A DNA stretch of 64,000 nt from Pedobacter psychrotolerans (GCF_004340665.1 NZ_SLWO01000003.1:310001-374000); one strand, 5' to 3'. Positions 27,738 through 37,082 are shown, counted from the stretch's first letter. Program-made: numbers and translations. Notes: generated from the letters alone by a model not told the origin.

Positions 27738-27936
27738 AAACTGGATTAAGGTTTATACAACTTCTGATGCATTTGCAGCAGAGGTATTGAAGCAAGGATT
27801 AACTGAGGCTGGTATTCCGGCAGTAACCATAAATAAGCAATTATCTGCCTATCATTTAGGTGAAATCCATGTATTGGTAAGCAAAGGCGATTTCAATAAG
27901 GCGATTGAATACCTTGTTCAGAATGAAATTGAATAA
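27730..27936 (+). CDS. DUF2007-type putative signal-transducing protein
   Basis: 68 residues with a GTG start inside the end of the CPBP gene. The sequence VYTTSDAFAAEVLKQGLTEAGIPAVTINKQ and LGEIHVLVSKGDFNKAIEYL (each quoted in part of a longer run) matches the DUF2007 fold, a small PII-like alpha/beta domain of unknown function. The tight overlap suggests a role with the membrane protease, but that is inference. Confidence 0.85.
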   Translation: MSENWIKVYTTSDAFAAEVLKQGLTEAGIPAVTINKQLSAYHLGEIHVLVSKGDFNKAIEYLVQNEIE

Positions 27937-27984
27937 TAGCCTAATCACATCCACATTTTTCATTATCCAAATTAATTTTTCCGC

Positions 27985-28794
27985 ATGAAAACAAGGGCAA
28001 TAACAGCTTTCTTTTTTACCATTGTAATGTTAGGCTCTATCTTTTTAGGGAGTTATACTTTTACTGTTTTTTATCTAGTATTAAGTATTTTATCGCTTTT
28101 TGAATTTTATAAGCTCATCAAAAATTCAGGTATCCGTCCACACCGTAATATTGGCCTTATTGCCGGAGCATTAATATTTTTGATGGCAGCAGGTTTACAC
28201 TACCTCAAATATGATGTTAAATACCTTTTACTCTGTATTCCGTTAATTTTTTCTGTTTTTATATCAGAACTTTATAAAAAGAATAAAATTCCTTTTGCCA
28301 ACATCTCTTACACTTTCGTAGGATTTGTATATGTAACCATTCCTTTTTGTTTTTTCCACGCTTTAGGGTTTTTAAAAAACTGGAGTGAATACAATTTTCA
28401 TTTTCCACTTGCTTTTTTACTGATGCTTTGGGCCAATGATACGGGAGCCTATCTTTTTGGTGTAAAATATGGTAAGCGCAAATTATTTGAGCGTCATTCT
28501 CCAAAGAAAAGCTGGGAAGGTTTTTTTGGTGGGATGTTTACCAGTGTTTTAGTGGCATATGGATTGTCGTTTTTATTTCTTGAAAATCCATCATGGGTTT
28601 GGGCCGGAATGGCCATATTAATAGCCAGCTTTGGTACGCTTGGGGATTTGGTAGAATCCATGTTAAAACGTAGTCTGGACACCAAAGATAGTGGTGGATT
28701 ATTGCCAGGTCATGGTGGTTTGTTAGATCGTTTTGATGGATTGTTATTAGCTGCTCCAGTAGTTTATGCTTATCTGTACCTGATTTTGTATTAA
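27985..28794 (+). CDS. cdsA: Phosphatidate cytidylyltransferase
   Basis: 269 residues with about seven membrane spans. CdsA makes CDP-diacylglycerol from phosphatidate and CTP, the branch point of phospholipid synthesis. The C-terminal signature is intact: SPKKSWEGFFGG, then FGTLGDLVESMLKRSLDTKD and GHGGLLDRFDGLL. It is 48 bp after DUF2007 on the same strand and probably shares its transcript. No psd or pss follows; the tandem repeat array does. Confidence 0.95.
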   Translation: MKTRAITAFFFTIVMLGSIFLGSYTFTVFYLVLSILSLFEFYKLIKNSGIRPHRNIGLIAGALIFLMAAGLHYLKYDVKYLLLCIPLIFSVFISELYKKNKIPFANISYTFVGFVYVTIPFCFFHALGFLKNWSEYNFHFPLAFLLMLWANDTGAYLFGVKYGKRKLFERHSPKKSWEGFFGGMFTSVLVAYGLSFLFLENPSWVWAGMAILIASFGTLGDLVESMLKRSLDTKDSGGLLPGHGGLLDRFDGLLLAAPVVYAYLYLILY

Positions 28795-28819
28795 GGCATT
28801 TGGATTCTTTAGAATATTA

Positions 28820-29285
28820 ACCATATAAGCCATTTGAGGAGAATATAAGGTTTGTAGTTTTATAGTATAGATTTACTTTAGCGCTTATATATACCTTATA
28901 TTTCTTATGTGATAAAAACATTATTTTGCCAAAATTACCATATAAGCCATTTAAGTGGAATATAAGGTTTGTAGTTTTATAGTATAGATTTACTTTAGCG
29001 CTTATACGGACCTTATATTTTTTATGTGGTAAAAACATTCATCTACCTAAATTACCATATAAGCCATTTAAGGAGAATATAAGGTTTGTAGTTTTATGGC
29101 ATAGATTTACTTTAGCGCTTATACGGACCTTATATTTCTTATGTGGTTAAAAACATTTATTTTGCTAAAATACTATATAAGCCATTTAAGGAGGATATAG
29201 GTTTGTAGTTTTATAGCATAGATTTACTTTAGCGCTTATATAGACCTTATATTTATTATGTAGTAAAAAGTATTTATACATACTT
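28820..29285. repeat. Four tandem copies of a 117-bp noncoding repeat
   Basis: Units begin with ACCATATAAGCCATTT or a close variant at 28820, 28937, 29054 and 29172 (117, 117, 118 and about 113 bp). Cores such as TTTGTAGTTTTATAG and GATTTACTTTAGCGCTTATA are nearly invariant. Each unit has two complementary pairs in interleaved order: ATATAAGC/GCTTATA and ATATAAGG/CCTTATAT. The array fills the gap between convergent cdsA and the thioesterase gene. The reading frame of units 1-2 on the minus strand is broken in unit 3, so it is not a protein repeat. Confidence 0.9.
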
Positions 29286-29331
29286 AGTTTCTAAACAGGA
29301 CTTACTGAATCTTAATGGTGAAAACCAAGCT

Positions 29332-29718
29332 TTATTTAATAACTTGAACTGGTTTTTTATTCTCATCAATAGCCACAAAGGTAAAATCGCCATGTACGGC
29401 AAGCTCTCTTCCTCTGGCATACATTTGCTCAATGTAAATTTCTACATTCACCTTTAAACTGGTATTGCCTACATGATTTACTTTTCCTACCAATTCAATA
29501 ATGGTTCCTGCCGGAATAGGTTTCTTAAAGTCAATTCTGTCACTGCTTACGGTAACCATAATTTGCCTGCTGAATCTCGTAGCTGTAATAAACGCCACTT
29601 CATCCATCAAATGCATGGCGGTACCGCCAAAAAGGGTATCATAATGGTTTGTAGTATTTGGAAATACGGCTTTAAAAATGCTTGTTGTTGAGTTTTTGAT
29701 TCTTTCTTCGAGGGTCAT
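29332..29718 (-). CDS. Acyl-CoA thioesterase, hotdog fold (YciA-like)
   Basis: 128 residues. The hotdog helix and catalytic region read NHYDTLFGGTAMHLMDEVAFITATR, with HGDFTFVAIDENKKP near the end; this is the YciA/BACH-type acyl-CoA hydrolase family, which releases free fatty acid and CoA. Length is short but normal for single-domain members. It stands 97 bp downstream of metE on the same strand; no terminator is obvious between them. Confidence 0.9.
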   Translation of the reverse strand: MTLEERIKNSTTSIFKAVFPNTTNHYDTLFGGTAMHLMDEVAFITATRFSRQIMVTVSSDRIDFKKPIPAGTIIELVGKVNHVGNTSLKVNVEIYIEQMYARGRELAVHGDFTFVAIDENKKPVQVIK

Positions 29719-29815
29719 ACCAAAATTTATATAAATGTAGCCACGGAAACATGGAAAAACACCAAACTTATTTCTGTATAAGATTGATGTTAACTGTGTA
29801 TCCGTGGCAAAAATA

Positions 29816-32149
29816 TTAATTAATTTGCGCCTCCTGGGTTAAAACAGCTTCATTTTTACGCATTTCTTTTGCAGCTTCCACCATTTCAATCAGGGCTTTT
29901 TTGGTTTCATCCCATCCACGGGTTTTTAATCCACAATCTGGGTTTACCCAAAGTTGATCGCCAGGAATAACCGCCTTTGCTTTTTTAAGCAAATGAACCA
30001 TTTCTTCCTTTTTAGGCACACGTGGTGAGTGAATATCATACACACCCGGACCAATCTCATTTGGATATTTAAAGTCTGCAAAAGCATCCAAAAGCTCCAT
30101 TTGAGATCTTGATGTTTCGATGGTAATTACATCAGCATCCATATCCGCAATGTTTTGAATAATGTCGTTAAATTCGGAGTAGCACATATGCGTATGAATT
30201 TGTGTTTCATCATCAACACCACTTGCAGAAATTTTAAAGGCATTTACAGCCCAGTTTAAATAAGTCTGCCAGTCTTTCTTCTTTAAAGGTAAGCCTTCTC
30301 TGATAGCAGGCTCATCAATCTGAATAATTTTAATTCCTGCATTTTCCAGGTCAACAACCTCGTCTCTTATGGCCAATGCAATTTGCGTACAAGTTTCTGA
30401 CCGTGGCTGATCATTACGCACAAACGACCATTGTAAAATAGTTACTGGTCCGGTTAACATCCCTTTCATATATTTAGATGTTAAAGATTGCGCATACGAA
30501 GTCCATTTCACTGTCATAGGCTGCGGACGTGAAATATCACCATAAATGATGGGAGGCTTTACGCAACGAGAGCCATAACTCTGTACCCAACCATTTTTCG
30601 AGAAAGCAAAACCTTCCAGCTGCTCACCAAAATATTCAACCATATCATTGCGTTCAAATTCACCGTGCACCAGAACATCAAGATCTATTTCTTCCTGCCA
30701 TTTTACCGCTTTGGCTGTCTCTTCGGCAATAAGCGTATTGTATTCATCTTCCGTAAAAGTTCCATTTTTGAACTTAGCCCTCCAGCTTCTTACTTCTGCT
30801 GTTTGCGGAAATGAACCAATTGTTGTAGTCGAATACTTTGGTAAATTAAGTTGTTGCTGTTTAATTTTTCTTAAAGAAAAGGGACTTTTACGTTCTGAAT
30901 CTTCTGCTTTTAAATTGGCAACGCGTTCTTTTATTATTGTATTATGAATTGACTTTGATGTTTTTCTGTTGTTTAAAGCCTTCTTGTTTTCCTCTAGTTT
31001 TTGGAAGGTAGATGCAGGGCCTTCATTGGTGATTAACTTTTTGAGAGTAACAATTTCAGCTATTTTCTGTTTTGCAAAAGCAAGCCATTGTTTTACTTCA
31101 GCAGTCAGATTTTCTTCATTGGTTTCATTTTCCAAGTTAACAGGTGAATGGATTAAAGAGCAAGATGGAGCAATCCAAACACGTTCTGTACCTATTTTTT
31201 CTATAGCCTGATTGATCGTAGCAATGGAATGTTCGAAATCATTTTTCCAGATGTTTCTTCCGTCTACAATACCCAAAGAAAGTATGGTATTTTCTTTAAG
31301 CTGAGCCAATACTTCCGCTAACTGGCTTTCAGCCCGTACCAAATCAATGTGTAAAACATTTACCGGAAGTGATGTGGTTAACACCAGATTATTACCTAAA
31401 CCTTCAAAGTATGTTGCAAGAACCAACTTAATTCTTGGAAAGGCTTTCCGAATTTCCTTATAGGCATATTCATAAGCTTTCTGTTCTTTTTCTGATAAGT
31501 CTAAAGCCAGAAATGGTTCGTCAAATTGCACGTATTCAACGCTTAAAGCGTCTAAACGAGTTAAAATTTCCAGGTAAACAGGAAGCAGGTTTTTGATCAG
31601 ATCAATCTTTTCAAAACCACTCTCCTTCTCTTTCCCAAGTAAAAGGTAAGTTATTGGACCAATTAAAACTGGCTTTGTAGTAATACCCAATTGTTTAGCT
31701 TCATAAAACTCATCTATTATTTTAGTAGAGAAAAGCTTGAAAGGCTGGTCTTTTTGAAATTCAGGAACAATATAATGGTAATTGGTATCGAACCATTTGG
31801 TCATTTCCATAGCAACAACGTCCAGTCCATCTTTCTGATAACCTCTGGCCATGGCGAAATACAGATCTAGCTCTGTGTTTCCCTTTTTCAAAATCACTTC
31901 GTTATACCTCTTCGGAATGGCACCAAAAGTTAACGAATGATCCAGTACATGATCATAGAAAGAGAAATCATTCGAAGGAATGAGGTCGATTCCGGTTTCC
32001 TGCTGAAGTTTCCAGTTCTCGTGGCGAATGTTTTTTCCCACCTGAAGTACATTTTTGTAGCCTGTTTTACCTGCCCAGTAATTTTCGCAGATTTTCTTTA
32101 ATTCCCGGTGACTACCTATTCGCGGATAGCCAAGATTTTGCGTTAGCAT
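29816..32149 (-). CDS. metE: Cobalamin-independent methionine synthase
   Basis: 777 residues, the full two-barrel MetE. It methylates homocysteine from 5-methyltetrahydropteroyl-triglutamate. The N-terminal barrel begins NLGYPRIGSHRELKK; the C-terminal barrel holds TTIGSFPQTAEVR, LVHGEFERNDMVEYFGEQL, the zinc ligands in HTHMCYSEF and Cys in VNPDCGLKTRGW, and IDEPAIREGLPL. Expression should fall when vitamin B12 is available, because a cobalamin riboswitch lies in its 5' leader. This implies that a B12-dependent MetH or B12 uptake exists elsewhere in the genome. Confidence 0.98.
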   Translation of the reverse strand: MLTQNLGYPRIGSHRELKKICENYWAGKTGYKNVLQVGKNIRHENWKLQQETGIDLIPSNDFSFYDHVLDHSLTFGAIPKRYNEVILKKGNTELDLYFAMARGYQKDGLDVVAMEMTKWFDTNYHYIVPEFQKDQPFKLFSTKIIDEFYEAKQLGITTKPVLIGPITYLLLGKEKESGFEKIDLIKNLLPVYLEILTRLDALSVEYVQFDEPFLALDLSEKEQKAYEYAYKEIRKAFPRIKLVLATYFEGLGNNLVLTTSLPVNVLHIDLVRAESQLAEVLAQLKENTILSLGIVDGRNIWKNDFEHSIATINQAIEKIGTERVWIAPSCSLIHSPVNLENETNEENLTAEVKQWLAFAKQKIAEIVTLKKLITNEGPASTFQKLEENKKALNNRKTSKSIHNTIIKERVANLKAEDSERKSPFSLRKIKQQQLNLPKYSTTTIGSFPQTAEVRSWRAKFKNGTFTEDEYNTLIAEETAKAVKWQEEIDLDVLVHGEFERNDMVEYFGEQLEGFAFSKNGWVQSYGSRCVKPPIIYGDISRPQPMTVKWTSYAQSLTSKYMKGMLTGPVTILQWSFVRNDQPRSETCTQIALAIRDEVVDLENAGIKIIQIDEPAIREGLPLKKKDWQTYLNWAVNAFKISASGVDDETQIHTHMCYSEFNDIIQNIADMDADVITIETSRSQMELLDAFADFKYPNEIGPGVYDIHSPRVPKKEEMVHLLKKAKAVIPGDQLWVNPDCGLKTRGWDETKKALIEMVEAAKEMRKNEAVLTQEAQIN

Positions 32150-32355
32150 TTCTTTTAAAGATTAAGTAAATAAATCGTTTAAAAGCCCTTAATCAATATT
32201 TTGTAATGATTCCTGTAAAAATGAAAAGGAAAGGCAGGGGCATATAAAACCCACTCATCAGCCCAAAAGCTTAAAGCAAATTTTAATAAAACGGTTAATT
32301 TTATTGTGAACCTATCAGACCTGACCTGTTGCTTTTTTACGCGAAAGCACCGTCA

Positions 32356-32549
32356 ATTCGATATACGGCAGGTCTCCTGACTTATTCCCGATTTTATCGC
32401 CTTCCCATCCCGAATAAACGGAACAGTGGCCTTATTGATAAAACCGTTGTCTTTTAATTTAAAAAGACAGAATTTACAGTTGCGCGACAGCTCGTGATTT
32501 ACACACGATTCCCTTTTAATCTACAGCTAAGTAAAACCTATATCGGTTG
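32356..32549 (-). promoter_or_regulatory. Cobalamin (B12) riboswitch upstream of metE
   Basis: On the minus strand, in order: closing helix strand CAACCGATATAG, then AGGTTTTACTT, GGGAATCGTGTG, GAGCTGTCGCGCAACTGTAA, GGCCACTG, the B12 box GTCAGGAGACCTGCC (32368-32382) and the second closing strand CCGTATATCGAATTG. These are the conserved elements of the Rfam cobalamin family. An expression-platform hairpin GTGCTTT...AAAGCAAC follows near 32330-32352. The leader to metE is about 200 nt after the aptamer. Confidence 0.95.
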
Positions 32550-32731
32550 ATGAAAAATAAAGTTAAGAACTTACATCAAAAGCAAATGTATCGATTATGG
32601 AGCAGTAATTGTAGTGTGCGGAAAATTTTATTCTGTTTCGGTTGAATATTATTAATGAAACAGTTAAATATTTGGTGTAGGATATCATGTAACAAATTTA
32701 CATCACGCAGTTTTTCCACTTGTTTCTCTAT

Positions 32732-32739
32732 TATATTTG
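32732..32739 (+). promoter_or_regulatory. Putative -7 promoter box for the M14 peptidase gene
   Basis: TATATTTG matches TAnnTTTG and lies 24 bp upstream of ATG 32764. A TTG at 32737 falls inside this box, which argues against it as the start codon. Confidence 0.45.
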
Positions 32740-32763
32740 ATTATCCAACAAACAATCCCGACT

Positions 32764-35457
32764 ATGATAAAAAACTACTTAAAGAAGTTTTCTTTTGCTT
32801 TTTTAATGATCACTTCTACTGTGGTTAATGCACAAGAAATTCCATCCCCTAAATCACATTTTGGCTTTGATATTGGCGATAATTACCAGCTTGCTACGTA
32901 TACACAAACCGAGGCTTATTTTAAAAAATTAGCCGAAACATCCAAGCGTGTGAAACTGGTTGATATCGGTAAAACTGAGGAAGGCAGAAGCCAGTATATG
33001 CTGATCGTATCTTCGCCAGAAAACCTTCAAAAACTAGAACGCTATAAAGAAATTTCGCAGCAGCTTGCACATGCAGAAATTACAGCTCAACAAGCAAAAG
33101 CCCTTTCTCAGGAAGGAAAAGCTGTGGTTTGGATTGATGGTGGTTTACACGCAACTGAAACAGTTGGTGCGCATCAGCTGATTCAAACTGCTTATGAATT
33201 TGCTTCAAAAACAGATCCTGAAACCACTAAAATTCTGGAAAATGTAATTATTTTATTTACCCATGCCAATCCCGACGGACAGGAATTAGTGAGTAACTGG
33301 TACATGCGAGAAAAAGATCCGGCAAAGAGAGCATTATCTGGCTTACCTGTTCTTTATGAGAAATATGCCGGACACGATAATAATCGGGATTTTTTTATGC
33401 TGAATTTAAAGGAAAGCCAAAATATAGGTCGACAGCTTTTTGTAGAATGGATCCCGCAGATTATGTATAACCATCATCAGGCTGGTCCTGCAGGAACTGT
33501 TGTAGCTGGCCCACCCTATCGTGATCCTTTCAACTATGTTTTCGATGCCACACTCTTAACTAGTTTAGATGCGGTGGGGGCGGCCATGCATACCAGATTA
33601 AATGTAGAAGGAAAGCCAGGTTATACCCAACGTGGAGGTTCTGTATTTTCAACCTGGTACAATGGAGGATTGCGAACAACCACTTATTTTCATAACATGG
33701 TTGGTTTACTAACCGAGATTGTGGGTAGCCCGACACCATCAGAAATCCCATTAGTGCCTTCCCGGTTGTTGCCAAACAGTGATTCGCCCAACCCGGTTAC
33801 CCCGCGGAAATGGTTTTTTAAAAACTCAATTGACTATTCTGTTTCTCTAAACTACGCCGTATTAAATTATGCGCAGCGACATGCGGATGAATTGCTTTAT
33901 AATATTTATCAAATGGGCAGAAATTCAATTGAAAAAGGTAAGAAGGATACCTGGTCCTTTTCTCCAAAAAAGATTGAAGCCATCAATGCGGCAGCAAAAA
34001 AAGGTGGATCAAATGCTGCAGATGGAGGTGATTATGATTTCGGCGCTAGGCAAATGATGAGTGTAAAATATTTTGATACAGTGATGAAGGCACCGGCAAA
34101 CAGAGATGCCAGAGGCTATATCCTATCTGCTGATCAGGCTGATTTCAATACGGCGATCAAATTTCTAAATGCACTGATTAGAACTGGAATTATCGTGCAA
34201 AAAGCAACTGCTCCATTTACCATTGCCGGAAAAAAATATCCTGCAGGAAGTTATGTCGTAAAAACTGACCAGGCTTTTCGTCCACATGTTTTAGATATGT
34301 TTGAGCCACAAGATCACCCGAACGATTTTAAATATGAGGGAGGTGCACCCATTCCTCCATATGATGCTGCCGGATGGACATTAGCCTATTTGATGAATGT
34401 TAAGTTTGACCGCATTCAGGACGACTTTACCGGACCATTTGAAAAAAATCCATATGGCAAGTTACTGGTTCCTGAAAATAAACTGACTGGAAAGAATTAT
34501 GTATTAAGTGCTGCACAAAATGATTCTTATACCGCTGTTAATGATCTACTGAAAAATAAAATAGAAGTTTACCGTTCAAAAGAAAATGGAGATTTTTATG
34601 TTTCTTCTGCCGGAAAATCTATTTTAGAAAAGGCGAATGTGAAATTAAAATCTGCTGCAATTCCGAAAGATAAAACTAAAATTTCAGCTTCCAGAGTTGC
34701 TTTATGGGATAATTACGGAGGCTCGATGGCTTCAGGTTGGATGCGTTTCATTATGGAACAGTATCATTACAATGCTACCGTTATTTACCCGCAGGATATT
34801 GATGCAGGCAGTTTAAAATCTAAATATGATGTAATTATTTTCGTTGGCGGAGCAATTCCGGCATTTCAGGGAGGTGGATTTGGGTCAAGAGCCTTCGGGC
34901 CTAAAGCGGAAGATATCCCGGCAAATTATAGAAACCGTTTAGGAAGAGTTACAGCAGATAAATCCGTACCTCAGCTAAAGAAGTTTTTAGAAGAAGGTGG
35001 CAATATTGTAACCATTGGAAGTAGTACCAATTTAGCCTATCATTTAAATTTACCAGTTCGCAATGCAATGACAGAGATTGTAAATGGTGAAGAAAAGAGA
35101 TTACCGGCTGAGAAATATTACGTTCCGGGGAGTGTTTTACAAGTTGAGGTAGATCTTAAACAGCCAGCTAGCTGGGGAATGGAAAATAATGCAGATGTTT
35201 ATTTTGATAATAGTCCGGTTTTTAAATTAACCGGAGATGCCATCACTGCTGGAAAAATTAAACCGTTGATGTGGTTTAAATCTGCTACACCTCTGCGAAG
35301 CGGTTGGGCTTGGGGTCAAGCTTATTTACAAGATGGAGTAACTGCTTTTGAGGCAAATGTAGGGAAAGGAAAGTTACTTGCTTTTGGTCCGGAAATTGCC
35401 TTCAGGGCACAAACCCATGGAACCTTTAAATTGATTTTTAATCAGCTATACCAGTAA
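32764..35457 (+). CDS. Secreted M14-family zinc carboxypeptidase
   Basis: 897 residues from ATG 32764. A signal peptide (KNYLKKFSFAFLMITSTVVNA, cleaved before QE) directs it out of the cytoplasm. The M14 zinc site is DGGLHATETVGAHQL (HxxE, near residue 130) with the third ligand probably in HANPDGQELVSNWY or MYNHHQAGP. The last 350 residues look like a glutamine-amidotransferase-like flavodoxin fold (KYDVIIFVGG, GGNIVTIGSSTNLAYHL) seen in large Bacteroidota M14 proteins. It probably trims peptides in the periplasm or outside. A bidirectional terminator follows. Confidence 0.9.
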   Translation: MIKNYLKKFSFAFLMITSTVVNAQEIPSPKSHFGFDIGDNYQLATYTQTEAYFKKLAETSKRVKLVDIGKTEEGRSQYMLIVSSPENLQKLERYKEISQQLAHAEITAQQAKALSQEGKAVVWIDGGLHATETVGAHQLIQTAYEFASKTDPETTKILENVIILFTHANPDGQELVSNWYMREKDPAKRALSGLPVLYEKYAGHDNNRDFFMLNLKESQNIGRQLFVEWIPQIMYNHHQAGPAGTVVAGPPYRDPFNYVFDATLLTSLDAVGAAMHTRLNVEGKPGYTQRGGSVFSTWYNGGLRTTTYFHNMVGLLTEIVGSPTPSEIPLVPSRLLPNSDSPNPVTPRKWFFKNSIDYSVSLNYAVLNYAQRHADELLYNIYQMGRNSIEKGKKDTWSFSPKKIEAINAAAKKGGSNAADGGDYDFGARQMMSVKYFDTVMKAPANRDARGYILSADQADFNTAIKFLNALIRTGIIVQKATAPFTIAGKKYPAGSYVVKTDQAFRPHVLDMFEPQDHPNDFKYEGGAPIPPYDAAGWTLAYLMNVKFDRIQDDFTGPFEKNPYGKLLVPENKLTGKNYVLSAAQNDSYTAVNDLLKNKIEVYRSKENGDFYVSSAGKSILEKANVKLKSAAIPKDKTKISASRVALWDNYGGSMASGWMRFIMEQYHYNATVIYPQDIDAGSLKSKYDVIIFVGGAIPAFQGGGFGSRAFGPKAEDIPANYRNRLGRVTADKSVPQLKKFLEEGGNIVTIGSSTNLAYHLNLPVRNAMTEIVNGEEKRLPAEKYYVPGSVLQVEVDLKQPASWGMENNADVYFDNSPVFKLTGDAITAGKIKPLMWFKSATPLRSGWAWGQAYLQDGVTAFEANVGKGKLLAFGPEIAFRAQTHGTFKLIFNQLYQ

Positions 35458-35463
35458 TTTTAA

Positions 35464-35500
35464 GGGAAAAAGCTAACCAATTGGGTTAGCTTTTCCTTTA
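35464..35500. terminator. Bidirectional terminator between convergent genes
   Basis: GGAAAAAGCTAACC and GGGTTAGCTTTTCC arms with AATT between, followed by TTTAAAA; on the reverse strand the same stem is followed by TTAAAATTA. Confidence 0.8.
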
Positions 35501-35511
35501 AAATGTTTCTT

Positions 35512-36156
35512 TTATTTAGCGTAGGGAAAATTTCGGGATACTTTTCTCATCATGTGTTCTACCAAATCATCCGTAGAACTGGTGATACTGTCATTCATGG
35601 TTTTGAAGAATCTCCAAAGTAGATCGCCAGTAGTACCATTATTTAAGGTAAGCGTAAGGGTTCCGGTACCTGTTTTGCCGCCAAATCCGCCAAATAAAAC
35701 CGCCGATGCAATAGCACCTGCTTCAGATTTTGTTTGTTCAGTTTCAAAATTTCCACCTAAAATAGCATCAACACCCAGAATTTTTGCCACTTCATCTTTT
35801 GTTACTTCATCCAGTTTATCTTGGATGCCTGCTTTCTTTAATAAAATGTTTGTTTTGTCCGGATCTTGAAATTCTACCGTATAGTCTGATGCCTTTCTTA
35901 ACAGGAAAGTATACATACTGGATTGGATAGATTTAGACATCGTTTTTTCCTGATCTCTGTTGGCTTCTGCGTTAAAATTTCTTGGCTGTTTTTTGTAAGA
36001 GATTTTTGTAGCAAAAGGTAGAATGGCTACCAGCTTGTGGTTTCCTTTTTCTGTTTTCAGTTTCGGACTTTCAAAAATTTGTTTTGAACCTTCAAATTGA
36101 GCTTTCGCACTAATGCTGGCACCCACTACCAGAAGCATTAAAATAGTTTTTTTCAT
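35512..36156 (-). CDS. Exported protein of unknown function, CsgG-like
   Basis: 214 residues from ATG 36156, which starts a clean signal peptide (MKKTILMLLVVGASISAKAQ); a longer frame to 36180 is less likely. The body (HKLVAILPFATKISYKKQ, then LGVDAILGGNFETEQTKS and NNGTTGDLLWRF) follows the CsgG/LpoB-type pattern of periplasmic nucleotide-binding-like folds, in which a protein asks for a value and a family name is built from VDAIL/G. No lipobox Cys is present, so it is probably soluble or outer-membrane associated. Function is unknown. Single gene, convergent with the M14 gene. Confidence 0.65.
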   Translation of the reverse strand: MKKTILMLLVVGASISAKAQFEGSKQIFESPKLKTEKGNHKLVAILPFATKISYKKQPRNFNAEANRDQEKTMSKSIQSSMYTFLLRKASDYTVEFQDPDKTNILLKKAGIQDKLDEVTKDEVAKILGVDAILGGNFETEQTKSEAGAIASAVLFGGFGGKTGTGTLTLTLNNGTTGDLLWRFFKTMNDSITSSTDDLVEHMMRKVSRNFPYAK

Positions 36157-36273
36157 TTGGTTATTTTGTTTGGAAAACAAACATAAATAAATACTTCATA
36201 AAATGTCTGATAATTATGACAAATTAAACCTCTTTTTTTACTTTTTATTAACGACTTCTTTTTTTAAATCGGG

Positions 36274-36281
36274 TAGTTTTG
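36274..36281 (+). promoter_or_regulatory. -7 box 4 nt before the frnE-like start codon
   Basis: TAGTTTTG, then CTTT, then the ATG at 36286. The predicted transcription start falls on or next to the start codon, so the mRNA may be leaderless. Confidence 0.5.
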
Positions 36282-36285
36282 CTTT

Positions 36286-37002
36286 ATGAAAGTAGAAATT
36301 TGGTCGGATGTAATGTGTCCGTTTTGCTATATCGGTAAACGTCATTTTGAACAAGCCATAGAAAAATTGCCGTTTAAAGATGAGATCATAGTGGATTGGA
36401 AAAGTTATCAGCTAAATCCTGAATATCATAATACAAACAACGAAACAGTATACGATTATCTTTCGCGAAGTAAGGGAATGCCAATTGAGCAAGCCAGACA
36501 AATGACGAAACAAGTGGTAGAAATGGCTGCAAATGCAGGTTTATCTATTGATTTTGATACCAATATTCCTGCGAATACCTTTGATGCGCACCGGTTAATT
36601 CATTTGGCAGCCATACACGGTTTGCAAGATCAGGCTGAAGAAAAATTGTTTGAAGCTCATTTTGTAAACAGCAAAAATATTGGTGAAACCGATGTTTTGA
36701 TCGATCTTGCTGAAGAAATCGGGTTAAATCGTGCTGAGGCAGAAGAAGTTTTAAAAGGAGATCAATTTAGTGAAGCTGTTCGTTACGATATTTATGAAAG
36801 TCAGAATTTGGGCATTCGTGGCGTTCCGTATTTTGTAATGGACAGAAAATATGGTGTGTCTGGTGCTCAGCCTGTGGAAGCTTTTACAGAAGCATTAACT
36901 CAAAGTTTTAGTGCCTGGAAAGAAACACAACCTAAAACTACGCTTACTTCATTAAATAAAAATGATGATGCCATTTGTGATGAAAATGGATGTGAAATAT
37001 AG
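36286..37002 (+). CDS. DsbA-family oxidoreductase, FrnE-like
   Basis: 238 residues with no signal peptide, so cytoplasmic. The thioredoxin-fold active site is CPFC at residues 11-14 (WSDVMCPFCYIGKRH). The helical insert and the cis-Pro loop RGVPYFVMDRKYGVSGAQP match FrnE/HCCA-isomerase-type DsbA relatives. The C-terminus adds CDENGC at residues 231-236, a CX4C pair of the kind described as a second redox motif in Deinococcus FrnE. The likely role is cytoplasmic disulfide reduction or isomerisation under oxidative stress; partners are unknown. Confidence 0.9.
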   Translation: MKVEIWSDVMCPFCYIGKRHFEQAIEKLPFKDEIIVDWKSYQLNPEYHNTNNETVYDYLSRSKGMPIEQARQMTKQVVEMAANAGLSIDFDTNIPANTFDAHRLIHLAAIHGLQDQAEEKLFEAHFVNSKNIGETDVLIDLAEEIGLNRAEAEEVLKGDQFSEAVRYDIYESQNLGIRGVPYFVMDRKYGVSGAQPVEAFTEALTQSFSAWKETQPKTTLTSLNKNDDAICDENGCEI

Positions 37003-37008
37003 ATTTAT

Positions 37009-37071
37009 TTCCCGCAGATTACGCTGATCAATGCAGATTTTTCTGCGTAAATCATTTTTGATCTGCGGGAA
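37009..37071. repeat. CCCGCAGATT-type inverted repeat
   Basis: TTCCCGCAGAT at the left end and ATCTGCGGGAA at the right end are perfect 11-bp inverted arms; internal TGCAGA/TCTGC pairs extend the structure. Fragments of the same motif occur near 6599, 22981 and 23112. Confidence 0.7.
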
Positions 37072-37082
37072 TATTATGAACC

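Noticed and set aside
28817..29038. 73-codon minus-strand frame across repeat units 1 and 2
   Set aside because: A stop codon precedes the first ATG and unit 3 shifts the frame by one base, so the repeat is not maintained as coding sequence.
28820..29285. CRISPR-like array
   Set aside because: The whole 117-bp unit is conserved with no variable spacers, and there are no cas genes.
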